Shown: positions 24,404 through 36,200, counted from the first letter of the stretch. The stretch is DNA of 64,000 nt from Atopsyche davidsoni (GCA_022113835.1 JAILWY010000008.1:1232001-1296000), one strand, 5' to 3'. The notes: generated by a model from the sequence alone, not told the origin. A program made the numbers and translations.

Positions 24404-25010
24404 CCAGCCATTTTCCACTCACTTATACACCGGCTATGTATAAGTGCAACCTTAGATGCAAATAACTTCAATACAGAACTTAAAATCATACTGAAATTAG
24501 CCACTAACAACGGATATAACCCTTCAATTATTCTTAAAATGGGTTTAAATCCCATTCTTCAGCGAGACTTGCGAAAAATACGGTAAACTCTTTTCTGGAT
24601 CATGCAGGGTCACATATTACAATAATATGTCCCTAGCAAAAATTCTTATCAATAATAAGGATAAGAATGCTAAATTCAGTAACAGTGGCATTCACAAACT
24701 CAAAAAAAAAAAAGCCAAACAGGTAGATCCTTCAACACAACGACCAAAGACTACATAAGAGGATGGAAAAAGGGCGATGAAACATCTCCCTTTGGCCTCT
24801 ACCTCTCTGATAAAAAGCACGACTTTAACCAAAACTCCAATCTCAAAATTTTGCATATTAACAGGAGAGGTACAAAACTCAATAGCCAAGAGATTCTAGA
24901 GATCAATCGCATAAAAGATAGCACACCGGAGCACCTGCTTAATGGCCAGATTATTTTCAATAAGTCTCCACTTTTATTCCCTATTGGTAAATCACATCTT
25001 TAAAAAACCA
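24404..25010 (+). pseudogene. Penelope-like element: RT C-terminus and GIY-YIG endonuclease, decayed
   Basis: PLEs encode a reverse transcriptase fused to a GIY-YIG endonuclease. On the plus strand, HSLIHRLCI and NFNTELKIILKLATNNGYNP match the C-terminal RT/linker region of that family. YYNNMSLAKIL and NAKFSNSGIHKL lead into the endonuclease. A poly-A tract at about 24700-24711 then replaces the CxxC and YIG segment, and the reading frame shifts. QTGRSFNT, DYIRGWKKGDETSPFGLYLS and NLKILHINRRGTKLN continue the endonuclease, ending near LLNGQ. The N-terminal RT domain and catalytic motifs are absent, so only a 5'-truncated, multiply frameshifted 3' part is left. Not functional. Confidence 0.85.
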
Positions 25011-25560
25011 TTTACTGCGCAAAAACCTATTATTTACAGATAAACACACTACAGGACAAACCCCAATACAGGATAACTGCTGTTACACCTCATAGCCACT
25101 ACTTTAGATAACTCTCCCATTAATATAAAAACATTTGTTCACAAAAATTTGCAATTATATAGAATTCTCTACTTGTCAGGTACATTAAACTCACATTACC
25201 CCTTACCAACTGACAATAAAATATTAAAATAAAATTCCACCAAGTACTCTATGTCAATAATATTGAATTTCTAAAATAATTAGATTCAACTTCATTATGA
25301 AAATATACACAGAAACGCAAATTTACTAGCAAGTTTTTTTGTGATGTTAAGTGCTCTGTTGAATTTGTTAATAACATTATAAATTGCCAATTTGATTTCA
25401 GTGAATAAATTATATTTTATGTAATAAATAAACTCATATGAAGTTACAGTACTCGAGTATTAAATATTTTGGAATTCAATTAATATAAGAAACGTTGAAA
25501 AAAATCGCGGTTGGTGGTAAATTCTTACGATAATACAAGTGAGGTTGCTTAAAAAGTGTG
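25011..25560. other. probable 3' part of the PLE insertion, then AT-rich DNA
   Basis: The first 200-280 bp after the endonuclease relic have the same less AT-extreme composition and are probably the element's 3' untranslated part. No second terminal repeat could be placed with confidence. From about 25280 onward the sequence is AT-rich with no gene. Confidence 0.35.
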
Positions 25561-25573
25561 CATATTAGTGTTA

Positions 25574-25842
25574 ATAATAAAATTAGTCATATTTTTTGAA
25601 AATGATTCAAAGAAACTCTCAAAAAATATCATCGTGACTTGTGTAGGATTCCAATCTACATAATGTAAGCTTGGAGATGTAGGTTCGAATCCTACACAAG
25701 TCACGATGATATTTTCTGAGAGTCTCTTTGAATCATTTTCAATATGTGAAAAAATATGCCTAATCATATTAGTAAGTAATATAAGCCTGTACAGATAATT
25801 AAAACGCACTTGATTGACGATCAATCAACAAAATAGACATAC
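25574..25842. mobile_element. foldback SINE (tRNA-Thr-like family) with target duplication
   Basis: A 12-bp duplication, ATATTAGTGTTA, flanks the element at 25562-25573 and 25843-25854. Inside, about 70-bp arms (25588-25660 and 25678-25747) are inverted repeats of the SINE body plus the T arm of the tRNA-like segment (GGTTCGAATCCTACAC on the plus strand). The unpaired centre is about 17 nt. The 3' part ends in AAAATAGACATAC, as in the other copies. The whole palindrome therefore appears to have moved as one unit. Confidence 0.7.
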
Positions 25843-25854
25843 ATATTAGTGTTA

Positions 25855-27430
25855 TTAGATAACGAGTTTAATTCTCAATACGACACTCAACTCTACTAAA
25901 CGACCATCAACAATTTTATTTTCTTGCAAATAAAAATATAATATTTAGTACTTTTTTAGTGGCTGAATAGTTATTATTATGACTATAGTTATAATCTTGG
26001 TTGATGACATTGTTTTATTATACAAATATAATCTATGGTATACCAATCGCCAAAATTTACTACGCAAAATTATCAGAGATAGAAGCTCTACATTATTGCA
26101 AACACTAAAATATATAATTCGTATAATTCGATCCATAAATCAACAAATCAACCTACATTCAAAGACCGTTCCAGCAGAACGAGTCAGCTGTGTGGGATTT
26201 GGTGCTCGGAGTTACAATGCAATAATTTCTAGACTGAAGTCTATCAATGCGGGCAGTCTGGTAGTGATGGGGGAAATCGAGTCATTCGCGTAAATATTCG
26301 ACTGAAAAATCGATTTAATATATAAAAATTCAATATTAAAAATTAAGTCCCCCAGAAAATACATATATAAATAAAATACTTTTTCAAGCAAAATTTCACA
26401 AAAAATTTGCGATTTTCTGATTTTTAAAAAGGTTTTTTTTTATTTTCAATAAATCATTTTATCCGATTTTAACTACTTGAGGGCCCATTAAGAAAACACA
26501 ACATGTATAAAAAAACGGTTTGCTTTGATTTTGGCAAACCTTTCAACATTTTATAAATGTGAGATCCAGCTGTGAAGGTAAGATAGTAAAATGGACATTA
26601 TTATTTTATTGATTCATTTATAACAAATATTTTTCGAAATTGAAAAAATCGATTAAATATAATTAACGATGATTTGATAAAACGTATTCGAGTACGCCCA
26701 CCATTGCTGTATGGTGCTCTGGCGAGATCGGCTTTGGTCCCGAAAACCTATTCAGATACCAGCGCCAGCAATATCAGAGATGATGGTTCTGTTGTCATGG
26801 AATGGACTATAAAAATGAGAGAATGGTGATGTTTGTTTGTAAATTCTGCATGTATATTCAACAATGCTGTATACCTATAAAAGACTGGTTTAATTTGTAA
26901 CACACCATATTTTAACTACACAACCATGACTACCTGGGGATTTCATAAAAAAAATTCAAGTCTCTTAGCGATTCATATGAGATATTGAAATATTTAGTAT
27001 ACGCCCAAAATTAAATTGGAACATTAAAACAGAGTACAATTCGTGTTTATAGAAACATAAATATCAATTGGTTACTAATATTTTTTGTTTATAATTTTTG
27101 TATCCCTAATAAAATTTAACATTAAACGACAAAAATATGCATTAGTAAAAAGTTACAAGCAAACAAAAACTAAAAGCATTCAAATGGATTTATAAGCTTG
27201 CTTGTTATAAATGATTAAAGCTTATAAAAGATAATGTTTTGTATACGTTGAAAACAATAAAAGGCAGCGAAGAAAAATACAAAGCTATATTTTAACAGAC
27301 CCAAACAAAAGATTTATGAACCATACCTGAAAAAAAAATCACTGCTCTTTGTACTGAAAACAATATTAAAATTTTCAATGGGGACATTTCAGGACGTAAA
27401 TACACCTCCGGATGAGTTATTAATAGAAAC
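25855..27430. other. non-coding stretch, no gene recognised
   Basis: Opposed open frames at 25945-26136 (minus) and 25979-26293 (plus) overlap and show no domain. GC-richer patches at 26160-26290 and 26690-26830 could be old retroelement pieces, but I cannot identify them. Confidence 0.4.
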
Positions 27431-27602
27431 AGATGATGTAATCGTCAGGGCGGGAGTCCAGAGAGAGTGGCAGTGGGCGGGGCATGCTTCAACTCAAAAA
27501 AAAGACAGAGGTCGACTTGCCTGTCTCTCTCGGATTGATGATATCTGGAGATTCCTGTCACGAGCCTGCCGTGGATGGAAGAATAGAGGCGATGACCTCT
27601 AA
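27430..27602 (+). pseudogene. LINE (RTE-like) reverse transcriptase tail, decayed
   Basis: The frame ending at 27602 reads QREWQWAGHA, then a degenerate Arg-rich part, RIDDIWRF, and RACRGWKNRGDDL. The order K/R-W-x-WAGH, then DDI, then a GW-K-x-G tail matches the C-terminus of many arthropod non-LTR polyproteins after the RT domain. The RT catalytic part is absent. It is short, so the clade assignment is uncertain. Confidence 0.5.
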
Positions 27603-27820
27603 GCACACTATTGACTGAAAAACTTTATGATTAATGAGCTTTGTATGCTGGATTGGAATAGAGTCACATTTGTGTAGAAAGGCGTTTTATACATATTTCA
27701 ATCGTGACATTGATTATGAAAAACGAAAAATCACTTAAGCACAATTCGTATTATTCGCAGATAAAATGAATATGAAAACCATATTTTTTTGTACTATATC
27801 AATTGTTATAATTGTATTAT

Positions 27821-27940
27821 TACTTTAGGCACATTGGTTCACACATATATGATGATTAAAGAAATTCTCAGAAAAATATCATCGTGATTTGTGTGATAAA
27901 TACGCACTTGATTGATGTTCAATCCAAAAAATAGACATAC
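27821..27940 (-). mobile_element. tRNA-Thr-like SINE, internally deleted copy
   Basis: The body (TTAGGCACAT... AATATCATCGTGATTTGTGTG) jumps directly to ATAAATACGCACTTGATTGA and ends AAAATAGACATAC. The tRNA-like segment and following part present at 8.3-8.6 kb are missing. It directly abuts the family A foldback to its right. Confidence 0.65.
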
Positions 27941-27950
27941 ATGGATAATT

Positions 27951-28130
27951 TTATAATGATAAAGGTAACTTTGTATTCTTTCTTTACTTTGAGTTTTTTA
28001 AATATTTTTTGTTTGGTCGAAACTAGTCATGCAATAAATATAATAAACTCAAAGTGAAGAAAGAATACAAAGTTACCTTTATCATTATAAAAATGGATCT
28101 TCACCAATCAAATGCCTTGTGCCTCAATAA
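27951..28130. mobile_element. family A foldback repeat, copy 2
   Basis: The 45-bp arms 27951-27995 and 28046-28090 are close inverted repeats and match the arms at 0.4 kb. The core keeps only the right half of the ribozyme on the plus strand (GGTCGAAACTAGTCATGC, about 28015-28032); the CTGATGA half is deleted, so no cleavage is expected. The flank at 28093-28130 is the inverted form of the flank that precedes copies 1 and 3. Confidence 0.7.
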
Positions 28131-28199
28131 GGATATTTTTATTACAAAGAATCGCTTGTTTTATATGAATAATCAAAAAAAGAAATTAACATGTCAATT

Positions 28200-28530
28200 A
28201 ACACTTTTATACGTTTCTACCCCCATTAAAACGTGGGCCCTTATGTGTACCTGCAATAAAAAAATATTTCCATACTACGCCAGTCATAAAGCTCGCGTAC
28301 AAAAGCTTGCGTTAGAAGTCCCTACACATGCCCGCTGAAAGCTTTTTTCAGTGACCTTTGCAGGCCCGTGACGTCACCACTCGCAGGGCCATTAGGTCGA
28401 ATGTTCTCCCCGCACAATGGGAGCTTGAATAGAGCCTGAAAGCTCACGCCGTACAATTTCAGGTCTGCAAGGATTCACTTCTAAACGAGGTTAGAAATAT
28501 GCGCAGCCATTAAAACTGATGCATTTGCAA
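28200..28530. promoter_or_regulatory. GC-rich island with CRE and two CATTAAAAC words
   Basis: TGACGTCA lies at 28369-28376 and CATTAAAAC at 28224 and 28508. GC-rich composition continues to about 28480. No open frame with a domain is seen. Candidate regulatory region by motif and composition. Confidence 0.3.
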
Positions 28531-31380
28531 ATGCTATGTATATTTTTTTGTATTTGTTGTGTTTTCGTTTTGATTTCAGTATTTTGAGTAAACGCAAATT
28601 CTGTAGAGACAAGGCACAGCTTTAAAATATTTTTTAAGGCTTTGCAGACAAAATAAAAAACACCGCCATCCGTAATTCAAGCGTAGTAAAACTGTTATTT
28701 TTAGGCACCACCATTTATAATTTGTATTTAAAGATGTTAATGGATATTTACTAAGAGTTCTTATTAAAAACATTGATACCAGTGATTCGTTATTTGTTTT
28801 TTGCTTTTCTTAACACAAACCGATATTCATCGAAATTTCATAAGCGATTATTGTAAAAACCACTAAATGGATAAAAATTAATAAAATTTGACGTGCTTAG
28901 ATCTGTTTCATCGCTTGGTTTATTACTGTTATTAAATATCTACTTCGTCTCTGCTATATTAAAATAATTGGTTTTTTCTCAGTGCTTAGCGTTTTGAAAT
29001 ATCTCTGTAATAATCTGGTCTATTAGGGTGTCTGCTTTTCCCTGACATTTTTTTTGTAAAACAGATCAATCTTTGTTGAACTTATATGATATATGGAAAC
29101 ATATGATCGTTATTTTTTCTAATCGTTAATAACATTTCGCTTCAATTGTTAAAAGCACATCGTGTCAAACTTTACACAAGACGTGCTTTAAGTTTCGCAT
29201 TATGATAGTCTTCAAATATCAATATTATTTTTTTTTAAATTTACTTTTAGCATTTTAAGAATACACAGTTAAATGTCTGTTGATTTTAATAAAAATTAAC
29301 ACCTTCTGGCTGTCTGTAAAGTTACGCCAGAAAGTACCATTGTATTCCCATGAGATGCAAGTATGGTGTTTGAGTGGTCGAAGAACACTTAACACGTAGT
29401 TGGATTGTTTTAATGCCTTTGATAACTCGGGTATAATAGATGAAAAGTCGTGAATAAACATGTTTATAACAGGTTTCATTTCTATTAGTTGTACAACATT
29501 GTTTCTCATTTGGGATATCTAATATAATAATATGTAAAGTTACTTTGTTTATGTGAGTCGTTCAAAATTTATTTAAAATATCACTGTTTATTTTCACAAT
29601 GACAATTTTTACTTTAAAAAAAATACCTGCGAATTCTCAATTGTTTATTTAAGTGCATATCATGGAATAAATAAAAAATGATTTGACTGTAGCAATGCTC
29701 TATTATTTACCGGTCTATATAATTGCTTAACATTCAAATGTATAAATCAGTAATGAAGTTTGTACGTTACCATTAAAAACTATTATATGTAGTTAGATAC
29801 GATTTACAGCTTAGTCTACGGTTTCAGAATTGAGAAGTTCCTTTGAATACCTTACTTTAATCTGCCAGCTAGCATATAATTTATGGACACAAGGCTTGGT
29901 TCCTGACGAAGGCCAAGTCTAACTGTCTCCCAAGTTCTTTGAACACTTGGCACAAGACGATTGCGTAGGAAATGAGAAGGTCAGAGAGAAGACATTGCTG
30001 AAGTGACGAAGGTTCTAAATCTCGACTTCAAGTCTCACTTGGTCACCACCAACGAATGTCAAGTCCAAAATCATTTGGTAAATAATATCGCAGGTTTCTC
30101 CAAAGCAATACGAATGTTCATCCCATGGTAGACAATAAGACCCATAGTCCGCCGCTAAAGTAATGCTAACATGGTGTAACTGAAGCCACTTTATATAAGC
30201 AAGGGTTGCGCTTTTCATTTTACGGCAAATACAGGATGGGTCAACTTTTACTGACTTACTTAAACTTTGTAGTTTTAAATTCTATAAATAAAATACTTTT
30301 TGTATAAAAAAATCCTAACGCATGGGTTTAGTGGAAGTAAAATCTACGGTGAGGGCAATTTTTCAGAAAGTGGTCAAATCCTGCCAGTAAGATAACAAAT
30401 AAATAACAATGAAGGTAAAAGCATAAAAACTGTTATTTAAATTTATGAAACACGTGATTATCACAGAACCAAATTTAACCTTAGCTGAGAACATATTATA
30501 AGTGGAAAAAATAAAAAAAAGTAAAATTTGGAGATACAGTCACACTATTAGAATCGGGGTTCGCATTATTGCCTCTCTCACTCCTTGTGTATGGATCCAC
30601 TAGACCATGCTACTAAGCTATCTGGATTTTTTACTAAGCCTGCAAAAGCATCTGAATGTGCTTTTGTTAAGTTGCAAAAGTTACACAGTCTCTAGGATAT
30701 TTTACTTAAGTCTGTTGTACAAGAAAACATACAAAGCTTATGTTTATATTTTAAACGAACGCTAAACTCACTTGTTTATGTGTATTTTTAATAAAATATA
30801 TTTTCACTTAAACTTGAATTTCCATAAAGTAAGTTAAGGGTTGCATTACGCTTGAGGTATTTTCATTAAATATGTTATAAAAGCACTGTTTTACGGCGGA
30901 CACATAATATTAACATAACAATTCATGTGACATCGTAAAACTAAAAATACGAGGCACAAAACTTTATAACTCACTTTGAACTCGGATTCTTCATATTGTA
31001 GGCTTTCACTATACCTCATGCAACATCTTCAAACAACTTACTTTGTCTTGAAGATATTGGATATAAAAGCTGTAATGCCCGAGAACGTTAAACGTTGAAT
31101 GTTGAACGTTGAAAGAATCGTGTTTCAGTGTCAAAAAGGTTTGCTTATTGATTGATTTTTACTCCCTAAACAGCTTCTGTCTTAGAACTTAACTGTAATA
31201 TTTTTATACTCTATCAACGCAGATAGCTATGTCATAAAACTTACAATTATTATTTATATTTTATTATTATAATATAATTGTTTTTCCAATATATATATAA
31301 CCGTCATAAAAAAGTTATTTACGCACAATATTAATTACGAATTTTTATAAGATTATTTTCCATCACCTTTTTGTCTAGGC
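28531..31380. other. non-coding stretch with weak protein-like frames
   Basis: Minus-strand frames 29255-29509 and 30015-30218 have balanced amino-acid composition and moderate G+C but match no family I know. A degraded tRNA-derived segment on the minus strand near 30555-30630 has an A-box-like GGTCTAGTGGATC and a poor B box. The rest is AT-rich. Confidence 0.35.
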
Positions 31381-31382
31381 TA

Positions 31383-31450
31383 ACATACTCACAGACAGAC
31401 ACACACAGACACACACAGACACACACAGTCAGACACACACAGACACAGAC
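31383..31450. repeat. microsatellite of CACACAGA units
   Basis: Imperfect tandem units of (AC)nAGAC type (ACAGACACAC repeated about six times) run through this segment. Confidence 0.9.
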
Positions 31451-31524
31451 ATGTACTTGCTTACTGCCTATGGTGTTTTGAGTTTGAAACCTGGTTTATT
31501 AAATACTTTATCGTATCTCAGTTA

Positions 31525-31845
31525 GAACTATAAACTGCTTATACATTCTCTTTGACTAATATTTTTAGTGAAGATTAGTTCTACAAAAGTGGCAAGCCAA
31601 AAACACTTTAGTGCTTCTAGTACATATAAGTTATTCTGCCTTATCCCTCGGGGTTGTTTAATTATTCTATTTTCAGGATTATTTGTTGTATCAGCATATT
31701 TAATAAGAAAAATATCATCTAAATTCCATGTAAGTCTTATTAAGTCAGTTTTGTATTCATCTAACTGTGCGCAGATCGATTCGGTGACCTCAAATGCCAA
31801 CAGATAGGTCACTAAGCCAATAAGCCTAACAATGCCGATAGCGTA
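31525..31845 (-). pseudogene. protein-like open frame of unknown family
   Basis: A minus-strand frame stays open from about 31845 to a stop at 31528, about 105 codons. Its composition is unlike the AT-driven frames nearby, and it reads YAIGIVRLIGLVTYLLAFEV near its start and LDEYKTDLIRLTWNLDDIFL further on. The first part is hydrophobic enough for a membrane segment, so a receptor or other membrane-protein exon relic is conceivable. I do not recognise the family and no start or splice site is convincing. An overlapping plus-strand frame (31568-31807) is judged a shadow. Confidence 0.25.
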
Positions 31846-31859
31846 TTAAAAATAAAGGA

Positions 31860-33149
31860 CACGCTATACACGAGCGCTTGTATGCATTGCAAGTCACTTT
31901 GATATTGAGAATATTCTATGATATTGTAATGCAATCGAAAATTCAATGAATATCTTAGCATTTTGAAAAACAATAGGTTTTGGTTCGTTATTCTCCTCGA
32001 AGCGGAAAGAACTGTAATCTAATATTTTCTTTACACAATATGCATAGTTTCTGCATTGATCGAATTACTTAATTTATAATCTGAAGCCAACATTAGTCAA
32101 TAAGGTTTTAAATAAGAAATATTCAATAAAATAACTCAATTCCAAAAAAAAAAATACCACTCAATTCAATAATACAAATTACTTTTGACCACTATGTTTT
32201 TTTTAATATTTTAATAAAACGACAAAAAAAAAAAAACAACTTTTTTAAATTATAAGGCGTTGAAAAATGTCTTCTTTGAATATAAGCACTTTTATAATAA
32301 AATTAAGAATATAGGATGCTTTTTAATTGAGAGGGATTTTATTTTTCAATATCTAGCAAATTTTTCTAATGAAGTACTGAAAACAGCTACAATCAACGAA
32401 ACAAAATCATTTTTAACGAGGGCAACACCGGATGACGTCACGCTGGCAACAATTAAGCTTTGACGACATTAATTATTTTCACAAAGAAGGAAGAGGATCT
32501 TGTTTTTTATAATTCGTTTTCCGTTCGAAGAATCGGCTAATGAAAATTTAAAAAAAAAAATGTTGAAAAGCCTTTTTAATTTATTTATTAACTCAGTTTT
32601 TTTTCACTTCTTTATTCAAAACGCATTTTTAAAATAAATTTGTATTATTTACAAGTTTTTTAAATGTAATGGGATGTGAGTATCGTAATTTATTTATGTT
32701 GAAAATGTGTTTCTTTCTTATAAAGTGGTATTATATTTAGAGTTAAAATATTGCTTTTATAATAAGTCTGCGTATTTTCATTCAGAGTAGAATCATACAT
32801 TTTGATGTACACTGTATATAAAATAAAGATATATTACTTGGAAATCTACCAACTTAATTTAACAGTTAAGCAACATACTTATTATCTTCGCGTCTTATAA
32901 ATAAACTATTAGATAAAGTCATAAATATTCATCCATTTATCGCGTATATTAAAATAATTAAACAAGAATCATTATCATGCAGCGACCTTCCACGAATATA
33001 TTGAATAATCAGATAAGAAAAAATATTTTTAGAAAATATATATGTTATTATCTTAAGTATTGAACCACGTCAATTCATATTGAGTCTTTAAACGAAATAA
33101 ATATAAAAAATAATACTTTTTGTTTGATTATACTTATATATATAAATAC
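31860..33149. other. AT-rich non-coding stretch
   Basis: No gene recognised. A TGACGTCA palindrome lies at 32433-32440 in a small GC-richer patch (32370-32470). The plus-strand frame 32260-32463 over it has no domain. Confidence 0.5.
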
Positions 33150-33153
33150 AAAA
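33150..33153 (-). terminator. Pol III terminator of tRNA-Gln
   Basis: A TTTT run on the minus strand lies 5 nt beyond the tRNA 3' end, a minimal Pol III stop. Confidence 0.6.
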
Positions 33154-33158
33154 GAGAC

Positions 33159-33230
33159 AGGTCCCACCGAGATTTGAACTCGGATCGCAGGATTCAGAGT
33201 CCTGAGTGCTAACCATTACACCATGGAACC
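33159..33230 (-). tRNA. tRNA-Gln(CTG)
   Basis: All four arms close. The acceptor GGTTCCA/TGGGACC includes one T-G wobble. The D arm is GTGT/GCAC. The anticodon arm CAGGA-CTCTGAA-TCCTG has anticodon CTG at 33195-33197. The T arm CCGAG-TTCAAAT-CTCGG is perfect and contains the B box. The discriminator is T, no intron is present and no CCA is encoded, as in eukaryotes. It reads glutamine CAG codons. It lies 68 bp downstream of tRNA-Asp on the same strand but would have its own internal Pol III promoter. Confidence 0.96.
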
Positions 33231-33291
33231 GTTGCAGCTTCCATGCCAAGACAAGATACTTGGACGCGTATATAAGTAAAAAAAAATGATT

Positions 33292-33298
33292 AAAAAAA
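33292..33298 (-). terminator. Pol III terminator of tRNA-Asp
   Basis: A run of seven T on the minus strand begins right after the tRNA 3' end, a strong Pol III stop. Confidence 0.8.
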
Positions 33299-33370
33299 CT
33301 CCCCGGCGGGGAATCGAACCCCGGTCTCCCGCGTGACAGGCGGGGATACTGACCACTATACTACCGAGGA
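33299..33370 (-). tRNA. tRNA-Asp(GTC)
   Basis: The acceptor TCCTCGG/CCGGGGA has one wobble. The D arm is GTAT/GTAT-like, with the eukaryotic tRNA-Asp A-box sequence TAGTATAGTGGTCAGTATC. The anticodon arm CCCGC-CTGTCAC-GCGGG has anticodon GTC at 33335-33337. The T arm CGGGG-TTCGATT-CCCCG is perfect. The discriminator is G. There is no intron and no encoded CCA. It reads aspartate GAC and GAT codons. Confidence 0.96.
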
Positions 33371-36000
33371 CAGTGACGGCGTCGAGAAAATACACGTTTC
33401 ATATATAGACGGTAACAAAGATGAACAACTATCTTAATATATAATAGAGAGTGCTAAAGATACTGAGTTATTATTTTTAAAGATAAGAATACAGTATGTG
33501 GTAAATTATTTATAAACTCAAATGACCTATATAGAAAAAAATATATACAAACTATTTTTTTTTAAATTCAACAAAAATTTGTATTTATAAATACGGTGTC
33601 TTGAAGATAATGATTTTTAAAATTTACATAAAAAGTTTATATTTTTTTTTTGTCTGGTTGCACTTATTTAATTGGACTATCAAAATATTTTATATAATAT
33701 TTTAAATAAATATGTCCGGATTCTTTAAATTTTCAAACATCATATAAACGTCATATTTTTTTGATTTCAATGAAAAATCATTTTATATCTATATTCAATA
33801 TTTTTGGTAAAAAGTACCTGATGGAATTTTATATTTTTAATTAAAAGATAAATAATTTTTTTATTTTTCCAATTTATTTAAATATTGTTATGGTGACCGG
33901 TTTAGCCAACCTGCAACATTGGCATTGAAATTTTTTAAAAATTCACACGTATAAATGTGAAGAATCACTAAAATATTTTTATATAAAATAATGTACGTTT
34001 AATTAACAAATTGTTTTAATTGATTAAATTCCAACCTCTAGAGAAAACCTCCAAACAACTTTCGGATGGGTTACTCAAATTTGGTTTGTTTATAATATTT
34101 AATTTGACCCAATAGCCTGTTTGTCCTCATTAAAAATTTGACATGTTTGCCAGAGGGTATCTCGTCAAAAAGGCATCAAAGAATTTAATTATTTTCTCTC
34201 TGCTCTAGTTCTACAGTTAGCAGCCCCAAAAATATTGTTTATTGTGTGAATTAGATTATTTTTTGTTATTAAGCTTTTTATTATTTTTTTGAGATATATT
34301 TAGACTCTCTGAAAAAAAAATTGTAAATATTGTTTTTGATCAACCAAAGAAAAAAATATAACTAAATAATATACAAAAATTATGGTTTTATTTTTCAAAA
34401 TTCTTGGAAAAGTATCAAACCTAAAATATAAAACAAAAACCCTTATTATAAAATATCCAAAAGTAAAACAAACAGCTTCTAAAAAAAAAACCTTTGATTA
34501 ATGTGCATGTCTAAAAAATAAGGATTGGAAAAAAATTTAAGAAATAAATACATTATATTTTATTTTATAACAAACCCTCTATATTCATTTATTACAACTA
34601 TTTACATTAATTATTGAAAATGTTAATAAATTGAATACATTAACATGAATTAATTAAACTTAACATTTTTCTTACCTTTTTTCAATTAAATAAAACAAAC
34701 TGATAGCTCAAATTGCGATACAAATTTTTCAATCTTTTACAGACATCAAATATTAAATTTATAAACATTTCTTAAATCATATTATTATTAGAATTGATAG
34801 AATTTCTTTTTAAAAATACTTTTTTTTTTTACTCGTATATTTCAGTGAAAACTGTAAAATAGCAGCAATCGAATAGAAATAAAAGATTTATAAAAAATGC
34901 CAACTCTTTCACACTGAAGAGTTGTAGAGTCTAGGGCAAACTTTTGAAAGTTATAATGGACTTTCCGGGTGAGTATTTCCCAAAGTTTTATCAATAATTG
35001 AACCCCATTGGTATACTTCTATGGATCTTCCAAAGGGTTACACTCCTCGAGAAGAATGATTCAATTCAAATCGATACAAGAAGTTTGGCGGAAACTGTCA
35101 ATAGCATTTGAGAGGAGGATGAATGAAATTTTCAGAACTGGGATATTTTTTTAATTTTCCAGATGAAGAAACTCCGGAAGTTCATTTAACTGAAAAGCAT
35201 TTTGCTGCAAATTTATTATTCAAACATAAATTTCAAAGTTTTCTGTGTTAATAAAATCTGCATTTTATGGATTATTTGAAAACTAGTCATAAACAAAACC
35301 TTTCATATTCTTGTTCCACGTTCATGTTTTATTTCACGAGATTTTCAAAAGCAAACGTTTTTAAATGCCAAAGAGATAAGTTGGCAAAATTTGTAATAAT
35401 AAAACATTAAAATGTGGAAAAAATCAAAAAAGAATTTTTATTTAAAATATCGTAATAGAACTTTTAATTTCAGATCAACCTGTTTGATGAATGTTTGTTT
35501 GATAATATATATAAAAAATTGCACTTGTAACATTAATTTCTTAAAAAATCAAATAAAGTAGTTTTCCTAAAATTATTAAATTAAGGCTTTGCAATATTTA
35601 CGTTGTGTACTATTTAATATTATACGTACGTTGCCCATAAAAATATAAATTACCCATTTTATGTTTAAATACTATTCATTTTTTTTGAGAATCTGTATAT
35701 TTTCCGTATACAGGTATACAATATATAGATTATAATGTAAAGGTTTGATAGCAGCAGAAGCGTGGGTTTTTTTTTTATTTTACCTGTATCTAGAAGAAAA
35801 AAAAGGGAACAAGCCAAAACCAATCACTTGCTCTTCAAAAATGTATTGTGATAATTGTGAGATGATTGCACTGAGGCGTTCATTATTCATCTGTTGTACA
35901 GTATATAATTAAATAATCACTTATTTTATAATAAAACCTGCACATTACTGAGTATTTTAACATTTTTTTAAAACTATAAAAAGAAACTCATAAAGACTGA
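33371..36000. other. AT-rich non-coding stretch
   Basis: No gene recognised apart from the family B copy at 33.9 kb. Two less AT-rich patches at 34020-34210 and 34900-35120 carry no open frame with a domain. Confidence 0.5.
33888..33985 (-). repeat. family B repeat, copy 3
   Basis: On the minus strand a GCCAA/TTGGC-type hairpin is followed by TAAACCGGTCACC. The plus strand ends with an AATCACTAAAATATTTT terminus like the other copies. The GAAAC block has become TAAAC, so any hammerhead has decayed. Confidence 0.5.
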
Positions 36001-36200
36001 AACACAAGCGATTGAACGTACATTCAAGCGCGACAGTTAGTTCCTGGTCGGGTGGTGCTCCCACCCCTCCCCCCTCTTTTAACCCTCCCTGCCACCCTTA
36101 TTTCTTATCTGAACCTGAAAAAAAAGATATCCACGCTCACTGACACTGCGGGGTTGAGACAGCTTGCCTTCCCAGCACAGGTTGCCTGTTCAAAAAAAAC
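36001..36200. other. C-rich non-coding island
   Basis: Contains a C-rich run around 36055-36105 and a GC-richer patch to 36185. No gene or repeat recognised. Confidence 0.25.

Noticed and set aside
24692..24889. Minus-strand 65-codon open frame
   Set aside because: It lies antisense to the PLE endonuclease relic, whose plus-strand frame has clear family motifs. This is a shadow.
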